From positions 1 through 39,857 of the forward strand of contig JACKBU010000033.1 of the NCBI GenBank assembly GCA_020634395.1: 39,857 bases of DNA, given 5' to 3'. This document shows, piece after piece, positions 15,289-23,543 of the stretch (position 1 is its first letter; every line of letters begins with the position of its first letter). Source of the stretch: Ardenticatenaceae bacterium. Its GTDB lineage: Bacteria; Chloroflexota; Anaerolineae; Promineifilales; Promineifilaceae. The notes beneath the pieces are model-generated. The model saw only the letters and a list, made by a program, of their open reading frames with translations. It searched no databases and was not told the DNA's origin. Made by a program: the position numbers and the translations under genes.

Positions 15289-16806
15289 CTACCCGCCACT
15301 TGCGTTCCAGACAGGTACGCCATCCGCCGCACGCAGCTGGATTGATTCGCCGGTAGTCAGGTTGTTCAGCCAGTTCACTTCCATATGGTCGGTCGAATCA
15401 AAACCTTCCAGTTCAATCTGGTCGCCCGGCGACAAGGCAATGCCGCTGGCCGACCAGAACCAGGGCGGGCCAAGCATGGCGTCTAGCTGCACGCCATCTG
15501 TTGTTTGCAAGGTGAGCAGGTTGTCCACGAGGGCGATGACCTGGCCTGTGTAGGTAACGGCCGTTACGCCACCAGGTGGCGCGCCACCGGGTGTCGCGCC
15601 ACCGGGTGACGTACCCGAATCGCGCCAGGGCGGGCCACCTTTCCCCTGCCCTTGAGCCTGATTGGTTCCCGGCTGCACCGGGTTGGCGGCATCTGGCGTA
15701 GCCCGCAGCCAGGGCGAACCGCCGCCCTGAGCCGTGCCGCGTGGATTTTGCACAGAAGGCGCAGTCGGTTCCCAGGCGCGTAAGAAACGCACCAACGCCT
15801 CAATCTCCACCGATGTCAACCGGTCGCCAAATGGCGGCATGTTGTTATTGGGCATGCGCCCCCCGTTGATAATGAAGCGGGTGAGCATTTCATCGGTGTC
15901 ACGGGTGAGGATTTGCTGGCTGTTCAGCGCCGGACCTACCCCTCCTTCACCGTTCTCCCCGTGGCAGGCAGTGCAGGTGGTGGTATAGATGCGCTCGCCC
16001 AGGGACAGCATATCCTCCGGGTTGTTCACGTCAATACGAACCGGTTCAGGGGGCGTCAGCGCCAGATCGTGGGCGCTGATCTGATCCCAGTTCTTCAAGA
16101 ATTCGGCCAGAGCGGTGATTTCAACGGCCGTGAGGCTGCTGTCCCAACTGGCCATCAACGTGCCGGGCACACCTTCTCGAATGATGCGTTCCAGTTCCGT
16201 CTGTTCGACGGCTCGCACCTCCTCGGTATTGAGGGAAACGCCCAGGTCTGTGCCTTCACCGTTGACGCCGTGGCACAGGGTACAGTTGGCGGCAAACAAC
16301 TGCAGGCCAGCCGCCCACTGGCTGCCTTCAGGAGCCAGTGCGGTCACTTCGGCCAACAGACTTTCGTCCACTTCTGGCACGGGCAAAGTGGCCGGGATGA
16401 GACCACGCTGGGCGGCCAGTTCACCTATCTGCGACCAATCGGCGTAGCGGATGAGGGTGACAAGTTCTTCGATCTGGTAGTCATTGAGGCTGCCGCCTTC
16501 GTCTTCATGCCAGCCCGCCATAGCGGTATCGTACCGGCCGCGGGCGATGGTTTTGAAGAGGTCGTCGTAAACGGCCGTTTGCAGGGCCGGATTGTCCAGC
16601 GCAGGCATGGAGCCCAGGCCTTCGCCGGCTGCGCCGTGGCAAATGCTGCAATTTTCCACGTAAATCACGGCCGCATCAGAAACAAATTCCTGGCGCAGAT
16701 CGGCCTGCGCCTGATCCATACGCGGCGGTTCCCGCCAGGCGTACACCGGCAGTGCCACTATTAAGATAAGGAGCGCCAGAAAACTGATAAGTTTGTTGTA
16801 GTTCAT
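15289..16806 (-). CDS. Tri-haem cytochrome c subunit of the bc complex
   Basis: A 505-residue exported protein with an N-terminal signal/anchor helix (about 5-24). Three cytochrome-c domains follow, each with a haem motif: CSICH at 53-57, CTLCH at 175-179 and CTACH at 278-282. Distal Met candidates are in DTAMAGWH, PGTLMASWD and NNNMPPFGD. A Gly/Pro-rich linker near 390-415 leads to a C-terminal beta-rich module (VTYTGQVIALVDNLLTLQTTDG...LWNN-type end) that I do not recognise. It is the third gene after cytochrome b and Rieske on the same strand, so it probably replaces cytochrome c1 and passes electrons from the Rieske centre outward. The domain linker DNA is itself repetitive (about 15565-15610). 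Confidence 0.88.
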   Translation of the reverse strand: MNYNKLISFLALLILIVALPVYAWREPPRMDQAQADLRQEFVSDAAVIYVENCSICHGAAGEGLGSMPALDNPALQTAVYDDLFKTIARGRYDTAMAGWHEDEGGSLNDYQIEELVTLIRYADWSQIGELAAQRGLIPATLPVPEVDESLLAEVTALAPEGSQWAAGLQLFAANCTLCHGVNGEGTDLGVSLNTEEVRAVEQTELERIIREGVPGTLMASWDSSLTAVEITALAEFLKNWDQISAHDLALTPPEPVRIDVNNPEDMLSLGERIYTTTCTACHGENGEGGVGPALNSQQILTRDTDEMLTRFIINGGRMPNNNMPPFGDRLTSVEIEALVRFLRAWEPTAPSVQNPRGTAQGGGSPWLRATPDAANPVQPGTNQAQGQGKGGPPWRDSGTSPGGATPGGAPPGGVTAVTYTGQVIALVDNLLTLQTTDGVQLDAMLGPPWFWSASGIALSPGDQIELEGFDSTDHMEVNWLNNLTTGESIQLRAADGVPVWNASGG

Positions 16807-16899
16807 AAGAGACTGTCCGTTAGGGAGTGGGATTGTGGACTGGGAAATAGGTGTTGGAGATGATAGGAAGTTCCCAACCCGCCAATCCTCCGCCCTTCT

Positions 16900-17394
16900 T
16901 TAAGCGTACACAAGCTGCTCCGGCGTGAAGTTGTCGCGGGTCCGAATGGTCGAGGTGTCTACAATGACCTGGCCGGCGTCGATGGTTAGCGGAAAGGTAT
17001 CCAGCGCGCGCGGAGCCGGTGGGTTTTCCACGTCGCCCACGATGTCGAAGCTGGAGGCGTGGCAGGGGCAGAAGAAGTGGTTTGTATCGGGCTGCCACTC
17101 CACTGTGCAGCCCAGATGGGTACAGCGGCGATAGACAGCCAGAAAGCCGCCGTCGGGAGCGTGAATGAGGTAGAAACGGCCGTCTGGAAACTCCACCACC
17201 GAACCCTGAGGAAAACTATCCACCAGTCCGGCAATTACCTGACCGCCAAATTCACCTTCCAGGCTGCGCGGCTGCAAAAACATCAGGCTGGCGCCGCCTA
17301 CTTCCAGCAGGGCCAGGGCGCTCAACGCCCCCACCCCCAGCTTCAAAAAATCGCGCCGTGACAATTTTGTCGTGTCGTTTGTTTGTTCAGTCAT
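16900..17394 (-). CDS. qcrA: Rieske 2Fe-2S protein of the bc complex
   Basis: The 164-residue protein has a twin-arginine signal (SRRDFLKLG, residues 12-20) and a following hydrophobic anchor. The Rieske boxes are CTHLGC (Cys91, His93, Cys96) and CPCH (Cys109, His112), with Cys111 available for the usual disulphide with Cys96. It moves electrons from quinol at cytochrome b to the c-type subunit on the outer face of the membrane. The gene lies 70 bases after cytochrome b and 93 bases before the tri-haem c gene, all in one direction. It is of ordinary short length, as in bc complexes of this group. Confidence 0.93.
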   Translation of the reverse strand: MTEQTNDTTKLSRRDFLKLGVGALSALALLEVGGASLMFLQPRSLEGEFGGQVIAGLVDSFPQGSVVEFPDGRFYLIHAPDGGFLAVYRRCTHLGCTVEWQPDTNHFFCPCHASSFDIVGDVENPPAPRALDTFPLTIDAGQVIVDTSTIRTRDNFTPEQLVYA

Positions 17395-17464
17395 GTTGTT
17401 TACTTCTGTTTGGGGGTTTAGGTGGCGTTGGTCTGATCAGGCCAACCATCCCCAACTTCCTTTT

Positions 17465-18808
17465 TTAGAACGGCAGCACCAAGGCCATGTTCGCCCCACG
17501 AAAGAAAATTCCGATGAGGGTCAATAAAACAAGACCGACTACCACGAAGACAAACAATCCCACCAGAGCTTCACTTTTATTGGCCTTGTTGGTGCTGCGG
17601 AAGAGCAGATACAGAGCCGCCAACCCGCCTAGAGTAAGCAGCAGGGGGATCAGCCCATTGCTGATGAGCGTGGGCAGGCCAGGCAGCAGCGCCGGAAAGT
17701 CCAGCCAATACTCGTCGATAATCACCAGCAGTGGAATCAGGCCGACGGCATACAGCGCACCCAATAAAGCAATTTGCCGGCCAACCGCCGAGCGAAAATA
17801 AGTGCCGACGTTGTCCTCCTGCCGATCCAGATAAGGGATGGCCACAAAGGCGGCCAGCACCAAGCCGGGCAACAGCAAGGCAGCCAGCGGATGCATGTGC
17901 AGCAGCAGTTCTTGCAAGCCCAGGAAGTACCACGCGGCTTTGGCCGGATTTGGCGGATGGCCGGGATCGGCCAGGGCTTCCAGCGGCGCGGGCACAAACA
18001 CCGCCCACAAAAACAGGCCCATGATGAGCACGGCCGCTGCGGCAAACTCAATTTGCACCAGGTGGGGGATGGTCGTCAGGCGCTCTACGCGCTCGCCGGG
18101 AGCGGACGGCGGTTGGGAAATGCCGCCGTCTTTGCGCACCTTCCAAAAATGGTAAGACATCAGCAGGATCAGGATGGCGGGCAGCACAGCGACGTGGATG
18201 GCGTAGAAATTTCGCAGCGCCGCCTGCCCCACTTCCGGCCCGCCAAGAAGAAAATTGGCAACGGCCGTGCCTGCCAGCGGCACATAGCTCAACAAACTCG
18301 TGCCCACAGTGATGGCCCAAAAAGCCAATTGGTCCCAGGGCAGCAAATAGCCCGTGAAGTTAAAGGCCACTACAACCAGGAGCAGAATCAGCCCGACGAC
18401 CCAGTTGGCCGCCCGGCCCACTTTAAACCCGCCGGTCAAAAAAACGCGAACCAGGTGCAAAAAAGCAGTCACCACCAGCAGATTCGCCGACCAGTGGTGC
18501 AGGGCGCGCACCAGGGAACCAAAGGCTACCTCCGTTTCCAGATATTGGATGCTGGTGTAAGCCCGCTCCACACTGGCATCGTAGCGGAACATGAGGACCA
18601 CGCCGGTGATAATCAGCAGAACGGCCAGCGTGGCCGAAATGCCGCCCAGGCCCCAGGTATAAGTCCAGCGCAGCGCCGGCGCCGGCACTTTGGTGGGATG
18701 CAGATGCAAAATCAGGTTGTTGGCAACGGCGCGCATGCGGCTGCGATCATCGGCTGGAGCCGTGTACAAAAAGCGCTGCCGCCAGGTAGAGACGTCATGA
18801 TCGGACAT
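17465..18808 (-). CDS. qcrB: Cytochrome b of the bc complex (b6 and subunit IV parts fused)
   Basis: A membrane quinol oxidase subunit of 447 residues. Haem-ligand histidine pairs are seen in SLVRALHHWSANLLVVTAFLHLVRVF and NFYAIHVAVLPAILILLMSYHFWKV. The C-terminal half corresponds to subunit IV with extra helices. The Qo-site motif, usually PEWY or a variant such as APWY, reads AAWY here in NPAKAAWYFLGLQELL. The start at 18808 (MSDHDVSTWRQRF) has AAGGAG upstream; the longer open frame before it is not needed. It is the first gene of the three-gene bc operon. The 150 bases upstream, toward rarD, contain one ACGGCCGT copy and no clear promoter. Confidence 0.92.
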   Translation of the reverse strand: MSDHDVSTWRQRFLYTAPADDRSRMRAVANNLILHLHPTKVPAPALRWTYTWGLGGISATLAVLLIITGVVLMFRYDASVERAYTSIQYLETEVAFGSLVRALHHWSANLLVVTAFLHLVRVFLTGGFKVGRAANWVVGLILLLVVVAFNFTGYLLPWDQLAFWAITVGTSLLSYVPLAGTAVANFLLGGPEVGQAALRNFYAIHVAVLPAILILLMSYHFWKVRKDGGISQPPSAPGERVERLTTIPHLVQIEFAAAAVLIMGLFLWAVFVPAPLEALADPGHPPNPAKAAWYFLGLQELLLHMHPLAALLLPGLVLAAFVAIPYLDRQEDNVGTYFRSAVGRQIALLGALYAVGLIPLLVIIDEYWLDFPALLPGLPTLISNGLIPLLLTLGGLAALYLLFRSTNKANKSEALVGLFVFVVVGLVLLTLIGIFFRGANMALVLPF

Positions 18809-18999
18809 AAATCTTTTCTCCTTAGGATACTGCCCCCAGTATGCCCGACGGCCGTGAAGAAAATATAGCGAGGATATGAAGATCGTATGAAGCGCCCAGG
18901 GCAAGACTGCGCAAAGATAAACCCTTTGCGCCCTTTGCTTCCTGGCGTTGTAAATCTTCTTTTTTGAAACTACGGGGATTTTTATTCCCGGCCGGCCAG

Positions 19000-19914
19000 C
19001 TAAGCAGCGTCGCCGGGTACGGGCTGCGCCGGGGCGGGCTGCTTGCGTCTCCGCTGGCGCACAAAGGCGTCGGCCGTGTAAATGAGCAGCGCCAGCCAGA
19101 TCAGGCTAAAGCCGATCAACTCTACGTGGGTAAACGGCTCATCGTAGACAAACACGCCGATGAGAAACTGTAAAGTGGGCGCGATATACTGCAAGATGCC
19201 CAGGGTGATGAGCGTAACGCGGCGCGCGGCAGCGGCGAACAACAAAAGCGGCAGCGCGGTAATCACCCCCGTGCCAATCAGCAGCAGGTGGACCAGCGGA
19301 GTGCTGTTGCCCACTGCGCCGGTCCCGTTTACCTGCTGCAAGATCAGATAAGTGAAGGCCGGCACAAACATCCAGCCGGTTTCCAGGGAAAGACCTTCGA
19401 GGGAATTGAGCACGGCCGTTTTGCGCAGCAGCCCATAGAAACCAAAACTAAACGCCAGCGTCAGGGCAATCCAGGGCAGCGCTCCGTAAGTAATGGTCAG
19501 GTACAAAACACCTGCGGCGGCAATGAGAACGGCGACGGCCTGCCACGGCCGTAGCCGTTCGCGCAAAAACACCATGCCCAGCAGCACATTCACCAGCGGA
19601 TTGATGAAATAACCCAGCGCCGACTCCACGATAAATCCGGCGTTCACCGCCCAGATATAAGTCAGCCAGTTAACGCTCAACAGAGAGGCCGTCAGCAGGA
19701 AGGTGAACAGCACTTTGGGCTGGCGCAGCACTGGCCGCACCCAACCCCAACGATGACTGACAGTTAACACGCCCAGCAGCAGCAAAAAAGACCAGACCAT
19801 GCGGTGGCTTAAAATTTCGCCTGGGGGGACGCTTTTCAGAGCTTTCCAATAAATCGGAAGCAGACCCCACGACGTATAGGCGATGAGCCCGTACAAAACA
19901 CCTTTATTTTTCAT
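19000..19914 (-). CDS. rarD: RarD-type EamA transporter
   Basis: A protein of 304 residues with ten predicted membrane helices, from the drug/metabolite transporter superfamily. The N-terminus MKNKGVLYGLIAYTSWGLLPIYWKAL and the segment ILSHRMVWSFLLL are characteristic of RarD (chloramphenicol-sensitive protein), as is YFINPLVNVLLGMVFLRERL. The substrate is not known. The start at 19914 has GAGG about 8 bases upstream; the longer frame would add 19 residues and lacks a site. It is transcribed alone, divergent from the DeoR-NosL operon. Confidence 0.88.
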   Translation of the reverse strand: MKNKGVLYGLIAYTSWGLLPIYWKALKSVPPGEILSHRMVWSFLLLLGVLTVSHRWGWVRPVLRQPKVLFTFLLTASLLSVNWLTYIWAVNAGFIVESALGYFINPLVNVLLGMVFLRERLRPWQAVAVLIAAAGVLYLTITYGALPWIALTLAFSFGFYGLLRKTAVLNSLEGLSLETGWMFVPAFTYLILQQVNGTGAVGNSTPLVHLLLIGTGVITALPLLLFAAAARRVTLITLGILQYIAPTLQFLIGVFVYDEPFTHVELIGFSLIWLALLIYTADAFVRQRRRKQPAPAQPVPGDAA

Positions 19915-20139
19915 TGCCAATCCCTCGGGAGACGCCTGTGTCAAGAATAAGTGGGCAAGTATAAGCGTCAATTGTCAATCGTCAAACCGCGCCGGAACGG
20001 CAACAGCGCCTAAACGCCCCGGCCGATACGGGTCGTAGACCAAATAGGCGACAGCCTTAGGAACGGCGATGGTTGTGTGACGGCCGTGTGGCTATCTGTT
20101 ACAATCTGTGAAGTTAACAACTGACAGAGAGGACATCGT

Positions 20140-20760
20140 ATGCTGCCCACCGAGCGACAACAAAAAATTCTGGCCCTCCTGCAAGATCGTGGCACCGTCA
20201 CCATCCAGGAGCTAGGCGGCTTATTTGGCGTTTCCGACATGACAATTCATCGCGACCTGGACCGGATGGCAGCGGGTGGCCATCTACACAAAGTGCGCGG
20301 CGGCGCGGTGCTGCCCGGCACGGCCGTTTCCGATTTCTCCACTACCAGCAAACCCGGCGACGACACAACCTGCTGGGCCTGCCACGGCCGTATTAATCCG
20401 CGCACGCAAATGGTCCTGCACCAGGCCGACGGCCGCCAGTGGCCTACCTGCTGCCCGCACTGCGGCCTGCTGTCGCTGGCGCGCCTGGGAACCCAGGTGA
20501 ATCTGGCCCTGGCAACCGATTTTCTGCACGGCCGTAAAGTCAGCGCGCAAACGGCCGTGTACGTTTTCGATCCGGCCATTGCCATCTGCTGCAATCCCAC
20601 CACCCTGGCCTTCCTGCGCCGCGAGGAAGCAGAACAGTTTCAGCGCGGCTTTGGCGGACAGGTATTGGATTTTGCCGCAGCGACGACGGCCGTGCAGGCG
20701 GCAATGCTGTTGGGCGACCACAGAGAGAAGAGCCATGACCACACGGATGAAGACCTATAA
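20140..20760 (+). CDS. DeoR-type HTH regulator fused to a NosL-like metal-binding domain
   Basis: The 206-residue protein has two clear parts. Residues 1-58 are a DeoR-type winged helix (TERQQKILALLQDRGTVTIQELGGLFGVSDMTIHRDLDRMAAGGHLHKVRGGA). In place of the usual sugar-phosphate-sensing domain, residues 75-180 resemble NosL. CWACH (Cys78, Cys81, His82) and CCPHC (Cys104, Cys105, Cys108) flank a beta hairpin, then ATDFLHGRKVSAQTAVYVFDP matches the NosL TDFxTG...A..AxYV segment, and EEAEQFQRGFGGQVLDF the NosL EEA..F...GG.V..F end. Cys150-Cys151 are extra. NosL proteins bind Cu(I), so a copper- or thiol-responsive repressor is a reasonable inference. GAGAGGA precedes the ATG. The gene overlaps the next by 26 bases. 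Confidence 0.8.
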   Translation: MLPTERQQKILALLQDRGTVTIQELGGLFGVSDMTIHRDLDRMAAGGHLHKVRGGAVLPGTAVSDFSTTSKPGDDTTCWACHGRINPRTQMVLHQADGRQWPTCCPHCGLLSLARLGTQVNLALATDFLHGRKVSAQTAVYVFDPAIAICCNPTTLAFLRREEAEQFQRGFGGQVLDFAAATTAVQAAMLLGDHREKSHDHTDEDL

Positions 20761-21154
20761 ATTGGGCCAGATAACGGCCGTTTTTCTATCACTTTTTCTG
20801 GTGCTGCTGAGCGCCAGCGCCTGCGGCGGACGGCAGAACCACCCCACCAACGACACCGGCGTCACGGTGACGGCGGAACCCGCGGCCACGGCCGTCGGCG
20901 AAACCACACTCGTCGTCACCCTCACCGACGCCAGCGGCCAGCCCGTCTCCGACGCCACAGTGCAGGTGCGCGGCGACATGACCCACGCCGGCATGACGCC
21001 CGTGCTGCGCACCGGCTTGCCAACCGAACCGGGCGTTTACTCCGTGCCGTTCGAATGGACCATGGCCGGCGATTGGATCGTGACGGTCGATTTTACGCTG
21101 GCCGACGGCCGTTCCGGCACGGAAACCTTCAATTTTTCCATTCCCACCTCATGA
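20735..21154 (+). CDS. YtkA/FixH-like exported lipoprotein
   Basis: A protein of 139 residues with an N-terminal hydrophobic segment ending ...LLSASAC, a probable lipoprotein signal, then a small beta-sandwich. TTLVVTLTDASGQPVSDATVQVRGDMTHAGMTP and WTMAGDWIVTVDFTLADGRSGTETFNF match the YtkA-like/FixH pattern. The MTHAGM segment, with Met-His-Met spacing, could bind copper, as proposed for other YtkA and PCuAC-type proteins. It overlaps the regulator gene by 26 bases and is followed by the polyferredoxin gene after 33 bases, so the three form an operon. An alternative ATG lies four codons downstream. Confidence 0.75.
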   Translation: MTTRMKTYKLGQITAVFLSLFLVLLSASACGGRQNHPTNDTGVTVTAEPAATAVGETTLVVTLTDASGQPVSDATVQVRGDMTHAGMTPVLRTGLPTEPGVYSVPFEWTMAGDWIVTVDFTLADGRSGTETFNFSIPTS

Positions 21155-21187
21155 CATTACCCGCAGTCCATAGGCAAAGGCTCACAG

Positions 21188-22579
21188 ATGACGTATAACG
21201 TCCTGAGCTTCCCACTGATTGGGCGCTTTTTGCGCTGGCGCTGGGGACGGCTGGTTCTGCAAACAGCGCTGCTGGCGGTCACGGCCGTTCTCCTCTACGA
21301 TGGCTTTACGGGACGGCCGTTGGCCCCTACCAACCTGGCCACCGTCGTCACCTGGGTGCATTATCGCGGCCTGGTGATGCTGGCGCTGCTGCTGTTTGGC
21401 AACTTGTTTTGCATGAGCTGCCCGTTCACCCTGCCGCGCACGCTGGCCAGGAAAGTGAGTGGCCACGGCCGTCGCTGGCCGCGTGCCCTGCGCAGCAAGT
21501 GGCTGGCCATCGGGGTGCTGTTCGTCTACCTCTGGTTATATGAATGGCTCGATCTGTGGGCCAGCCCCCTGCTCACCGCCTACGTCATCCTGGCCTATTT
21601 CGTCGCTTCGTTTGTGCTGGAAGCTATTTTCGCCGAGTCGCCGTTCTGCAAATACGTCTGCCCGCTGGGCACGTTCAACTTCGCCAGCGCCACCATCTCG
21701 CCCACCCAAATCACCGTGCTCAGCCCCGACACCTGCCGCACCTGCCCCGGCAAAGAGTGCATCAACGGCAACGGCGACGTGCTGGGCTGCGGCACGGAAC
21801 TGTTCGCGCCGCAAATCAGCAGCAACATGGACTGCGTGTTTTGTCTGGACTGCGCCCGCGCCTGCCCCTACGACAATGTGGCCCTCGCGCTGCGCAATCC
21901 CCTGCACGAAGCGACCACACCGGACGCCTGGCCGCGCCGCTGGGATTTGCACCTGCTCATTCTCGTTTTTGCCTTTGCCGGACTAAGCAATGCGTTTGGC
22001 ATGGTGCCGCCCGTCTACACGCTGGAAGCGGCGCTGGGTCGCTGGCTGCACACCAACAATGAGGGCCTGGTGCTTTTCCTCATCTTCGCCGTGCTGAATT
22101 TGCTGCTGCCCGTGGGCCTGGGCCTGAGTGCGGCCTGGCTCAGCCGCCGATTTGCGGGCCGCCGGGAGCCGCTGCGCGTGGCGCTGGCGCGCTATGCTCC
22201 GGCGCTGTTGCCGCTGGCATTTGCCGTCTGGTTTGCCCACTACGCCGGATTCCACTTTCTCAGCAGCGCCATGACCATCGTGCCGGTCTTCCAAAACTTC
22301 TTGCTGGACCACGGCCTGACGTTCTTGGGGACGCCAGATTGGACGCTGGGGCCGCTGCTGCCGGGGGCTTGGCTGGACCCGTTTGAGATGGTGGTGGTAT
22401 TGGCGGGGTTCGCCGCCAGTTTCTACGCTGTCGGCGTGCGCGCGCGCCGCGCCGACGGGCGACCTGACACGCTTGCTGCGCAGCTTCCCTGGCTGGCGCT
22501 GCTGCTGGCGCTGGCGCTGGCTGCCATGTTTATTTTTTATCTGCCGATGGAGATGCGCGGCGCGGGGTTTGCGGGGTAA
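21188..22579 (+). CDS. Membrane polyferredoxin (CcoG/FixG-NapH-like)
   Basis: A 463-residue membrane protein. The N-terminal helices include FGNLFCMSCPF, and an AESPFCKYVCPLG segment follows, as in CcoG/NosR/NapH-type proteins. Two 4Fe-4S clusters can be assigned from CRTCPGKECI...GCG and CVFCLDCARACP (about residues 190-240). Four or more helices make up the C-terminal part. Proteins of this type pass electrons across or at the membrane; CcoG is known to reduce Cu(II) for cytochrome oxidase assembly. Because it follows a NosL-like regulator and a YtkA/FixH-like lipoprotein, a role in copper reduction or delivery is inferred. Electron transfer to another partner remains possible. Confidence 0.85.
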   Translation: MTYNVLSFPLIGRFLRWRWGRLVLQTALLAVTAVLLYDGFTGRPLAPTNLATVVTWVHYRGLVMLALLLFGNLFCMSCPFTLPRTLARKVSGHGRRWPRALRSKWLAIGVLFVYLWLYEWLDLWASPLLTAYVILAYFVASFVLEAIFAESPFCKYVCPLGTFNFASATISPTQITVLSPDTCRTCPGKECINGNGDVLGCGTELFAPQISSNMDCVFCLDCARACPYDNVALALRNPLHEATTPDAWPRRWDLHLLILVFAFAGLSNAFGMVPPVYTLEAALGRWLHTNNEGLVLFLIFAVLNLLLPVGLGLSAAWLSRRFAGRREPLRVALARYAPALLPLAFAVWFAHYAGFHFLSSAMTIVPVFQNFLLDHGLTFLGTPDWTLGPLLPGAWLDPFEMVVVLAGFAASFYAVGVRARRADGRPDTLAAQLPWLALLLALALAAMFIFYLPMEMRGAGFAG

Positions 22580-22647
22580 GATAGAGGCGGGAGGGAAACT
22601 GGCTACGGCCGTCTCCCAAATTAACCCACATAAAAAGAGAGTGACCT

Positions 22648-23493
22648 ATGACCTTGCCTGCGCCTGAACCGGAAACGGCCGTTTTGCCGGCCATCACCGC
22701 TTTGTTACTGGGCATCAGTCTGCTGATTTCAGCCCTGGGTTTTATTCGTGTGGTTTATTTTGTCAGTATCGGCTATGCCTTTTCGATTGCGGCGATGGCC
22801 CTGGCGCTGTTGATCAGCCGGTGGCCGGCGCTGACGGCGACGGCCGTGTTGCACAATCTGCTGCTCATTGGCTGGGGGCTGCGGCTGGGCATTTATCTGG
22901 TGCGCCGCGAATTTCAGCCCTCCTACCGCCGCGAAATGGCCAGCGTGGTAGCCAGGGGCGCCAGCGTCGTTGGCCTGCGCAAGGTGGCTGTCTGGGTGGG
23001 TGTGTCGCTGTTGTACGTGTGCATGATTTCCCCCAGCCTGTTCAGCCTCTACTATCCCAGCAACTTCTCGCCGGCGCTGACGCTGATCCTGCAAATTTTA
23101 GGGCTGGTGGTGATGGCCGGTGGCCTGTTCTTGGAAACCCTTGCCGACCGGCAAAAATCGGCCTTCAAAGCCGACCATCCGCACGATTTTTGCTCTGTAG
23201 GGCTGTACAGTTGGGTGCGCTGCCCCAATTATTTGGGCGAAATCACTTTTTGGGTGGGCAACTGGCTGCTGGGCCTGGCCTTCTACACGTTTTTGCTGCA
23301 CTGGGCCACCAGCTTAATCGGCCTGGCCTGTATCGTGCTGATCATGATGGGTTCAACGAAGCGGCTGGAGAGGCAGCAAGACGGCCGTTACGGTGACCAG
23401 CCCGCCTACCAGACCTACACCCGCACCGTGCCCGTCTTGTTCCCGTTTGTGCCGGTGTACAGCCTGAAAAACGTCAGGGTTTATCTGGAATGA
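22648..23493 (+). CDS. DUF1295 / steroid-5-alpha-reductase-like membrane enzyme
   Basis: A protein of 281 residues with about seven membrane helices. The C-terminal half carries the family pattern ETLADRQKSAFKADHPHDFCSVGLYSWVRCPNYLGEITFWVGNWLLG in two pieces, with the GLxxxxRxPNYxGE signature shared by DUF1295 proteins, 5-alpha-reductases and isoprenylcysteine methyltransferases. Members use NADPH or SAM on hydrophobic substrates; which applies here is unknown. AGAGAG precedes the ATG. It is 68 bases after the polyferredoxin gene on the same strand and could share its transcript, but its role does not obviously fit copper handling. It ends at the hairpin at 23500. Confidence 0.82.
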   Translation: MTLPAPEPETAVLPAITALLLGISLLISALGFIRVVYFVSIGYAFSIAAMALALLISRWPALTATAVLHNLLLIGWGLRLGIYLVRREFQPSYRREMASVVARGASVVGLRKVAVWVGVSLLYVCMISPSLFSLYYPSNFSPALTLILQILGLVVMAGGLFLETLADRQKSAFKADHPHDFCSVGLYSWVRCPNYLGEITFWVGNWLLGLAFYTFLLHWATSLIGLACIVLIMMGSTKRLERQQDGRYGDQPAYQTYTRTVPVLFPFVPVYSLKNVRVYLE

Positions 23494-23499
23494 AGCAGG

Positions 23500-23543
23500 G
23501 AGACTGGAGATTGGAGACTGGACAATCTCCAATCTCCAGTCTC
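23500..23543. terminator. Perfect hairpin between convergent genes, GGAGATTGG repeat family
   Basis: An 18-base-pair perfect stem: GAGACTGGAGATTGGAGA (23500-23517) pairs with 23526-23543 around an 8-base loop. It lies 6 bases after the DUF1295 stop, and its right arm touches the P450 stop codon. No long T-run follows. The words are the same as in the repeat inside lysX (1265-1345). Confidence 0.7.

Noticed and set aside
17774..18868. 364-residue open frame opposite cytochrome b
   Set aside because: Rich in His/Gln/Arg, the mirror of a membrane-helix gene, and without a start signal.
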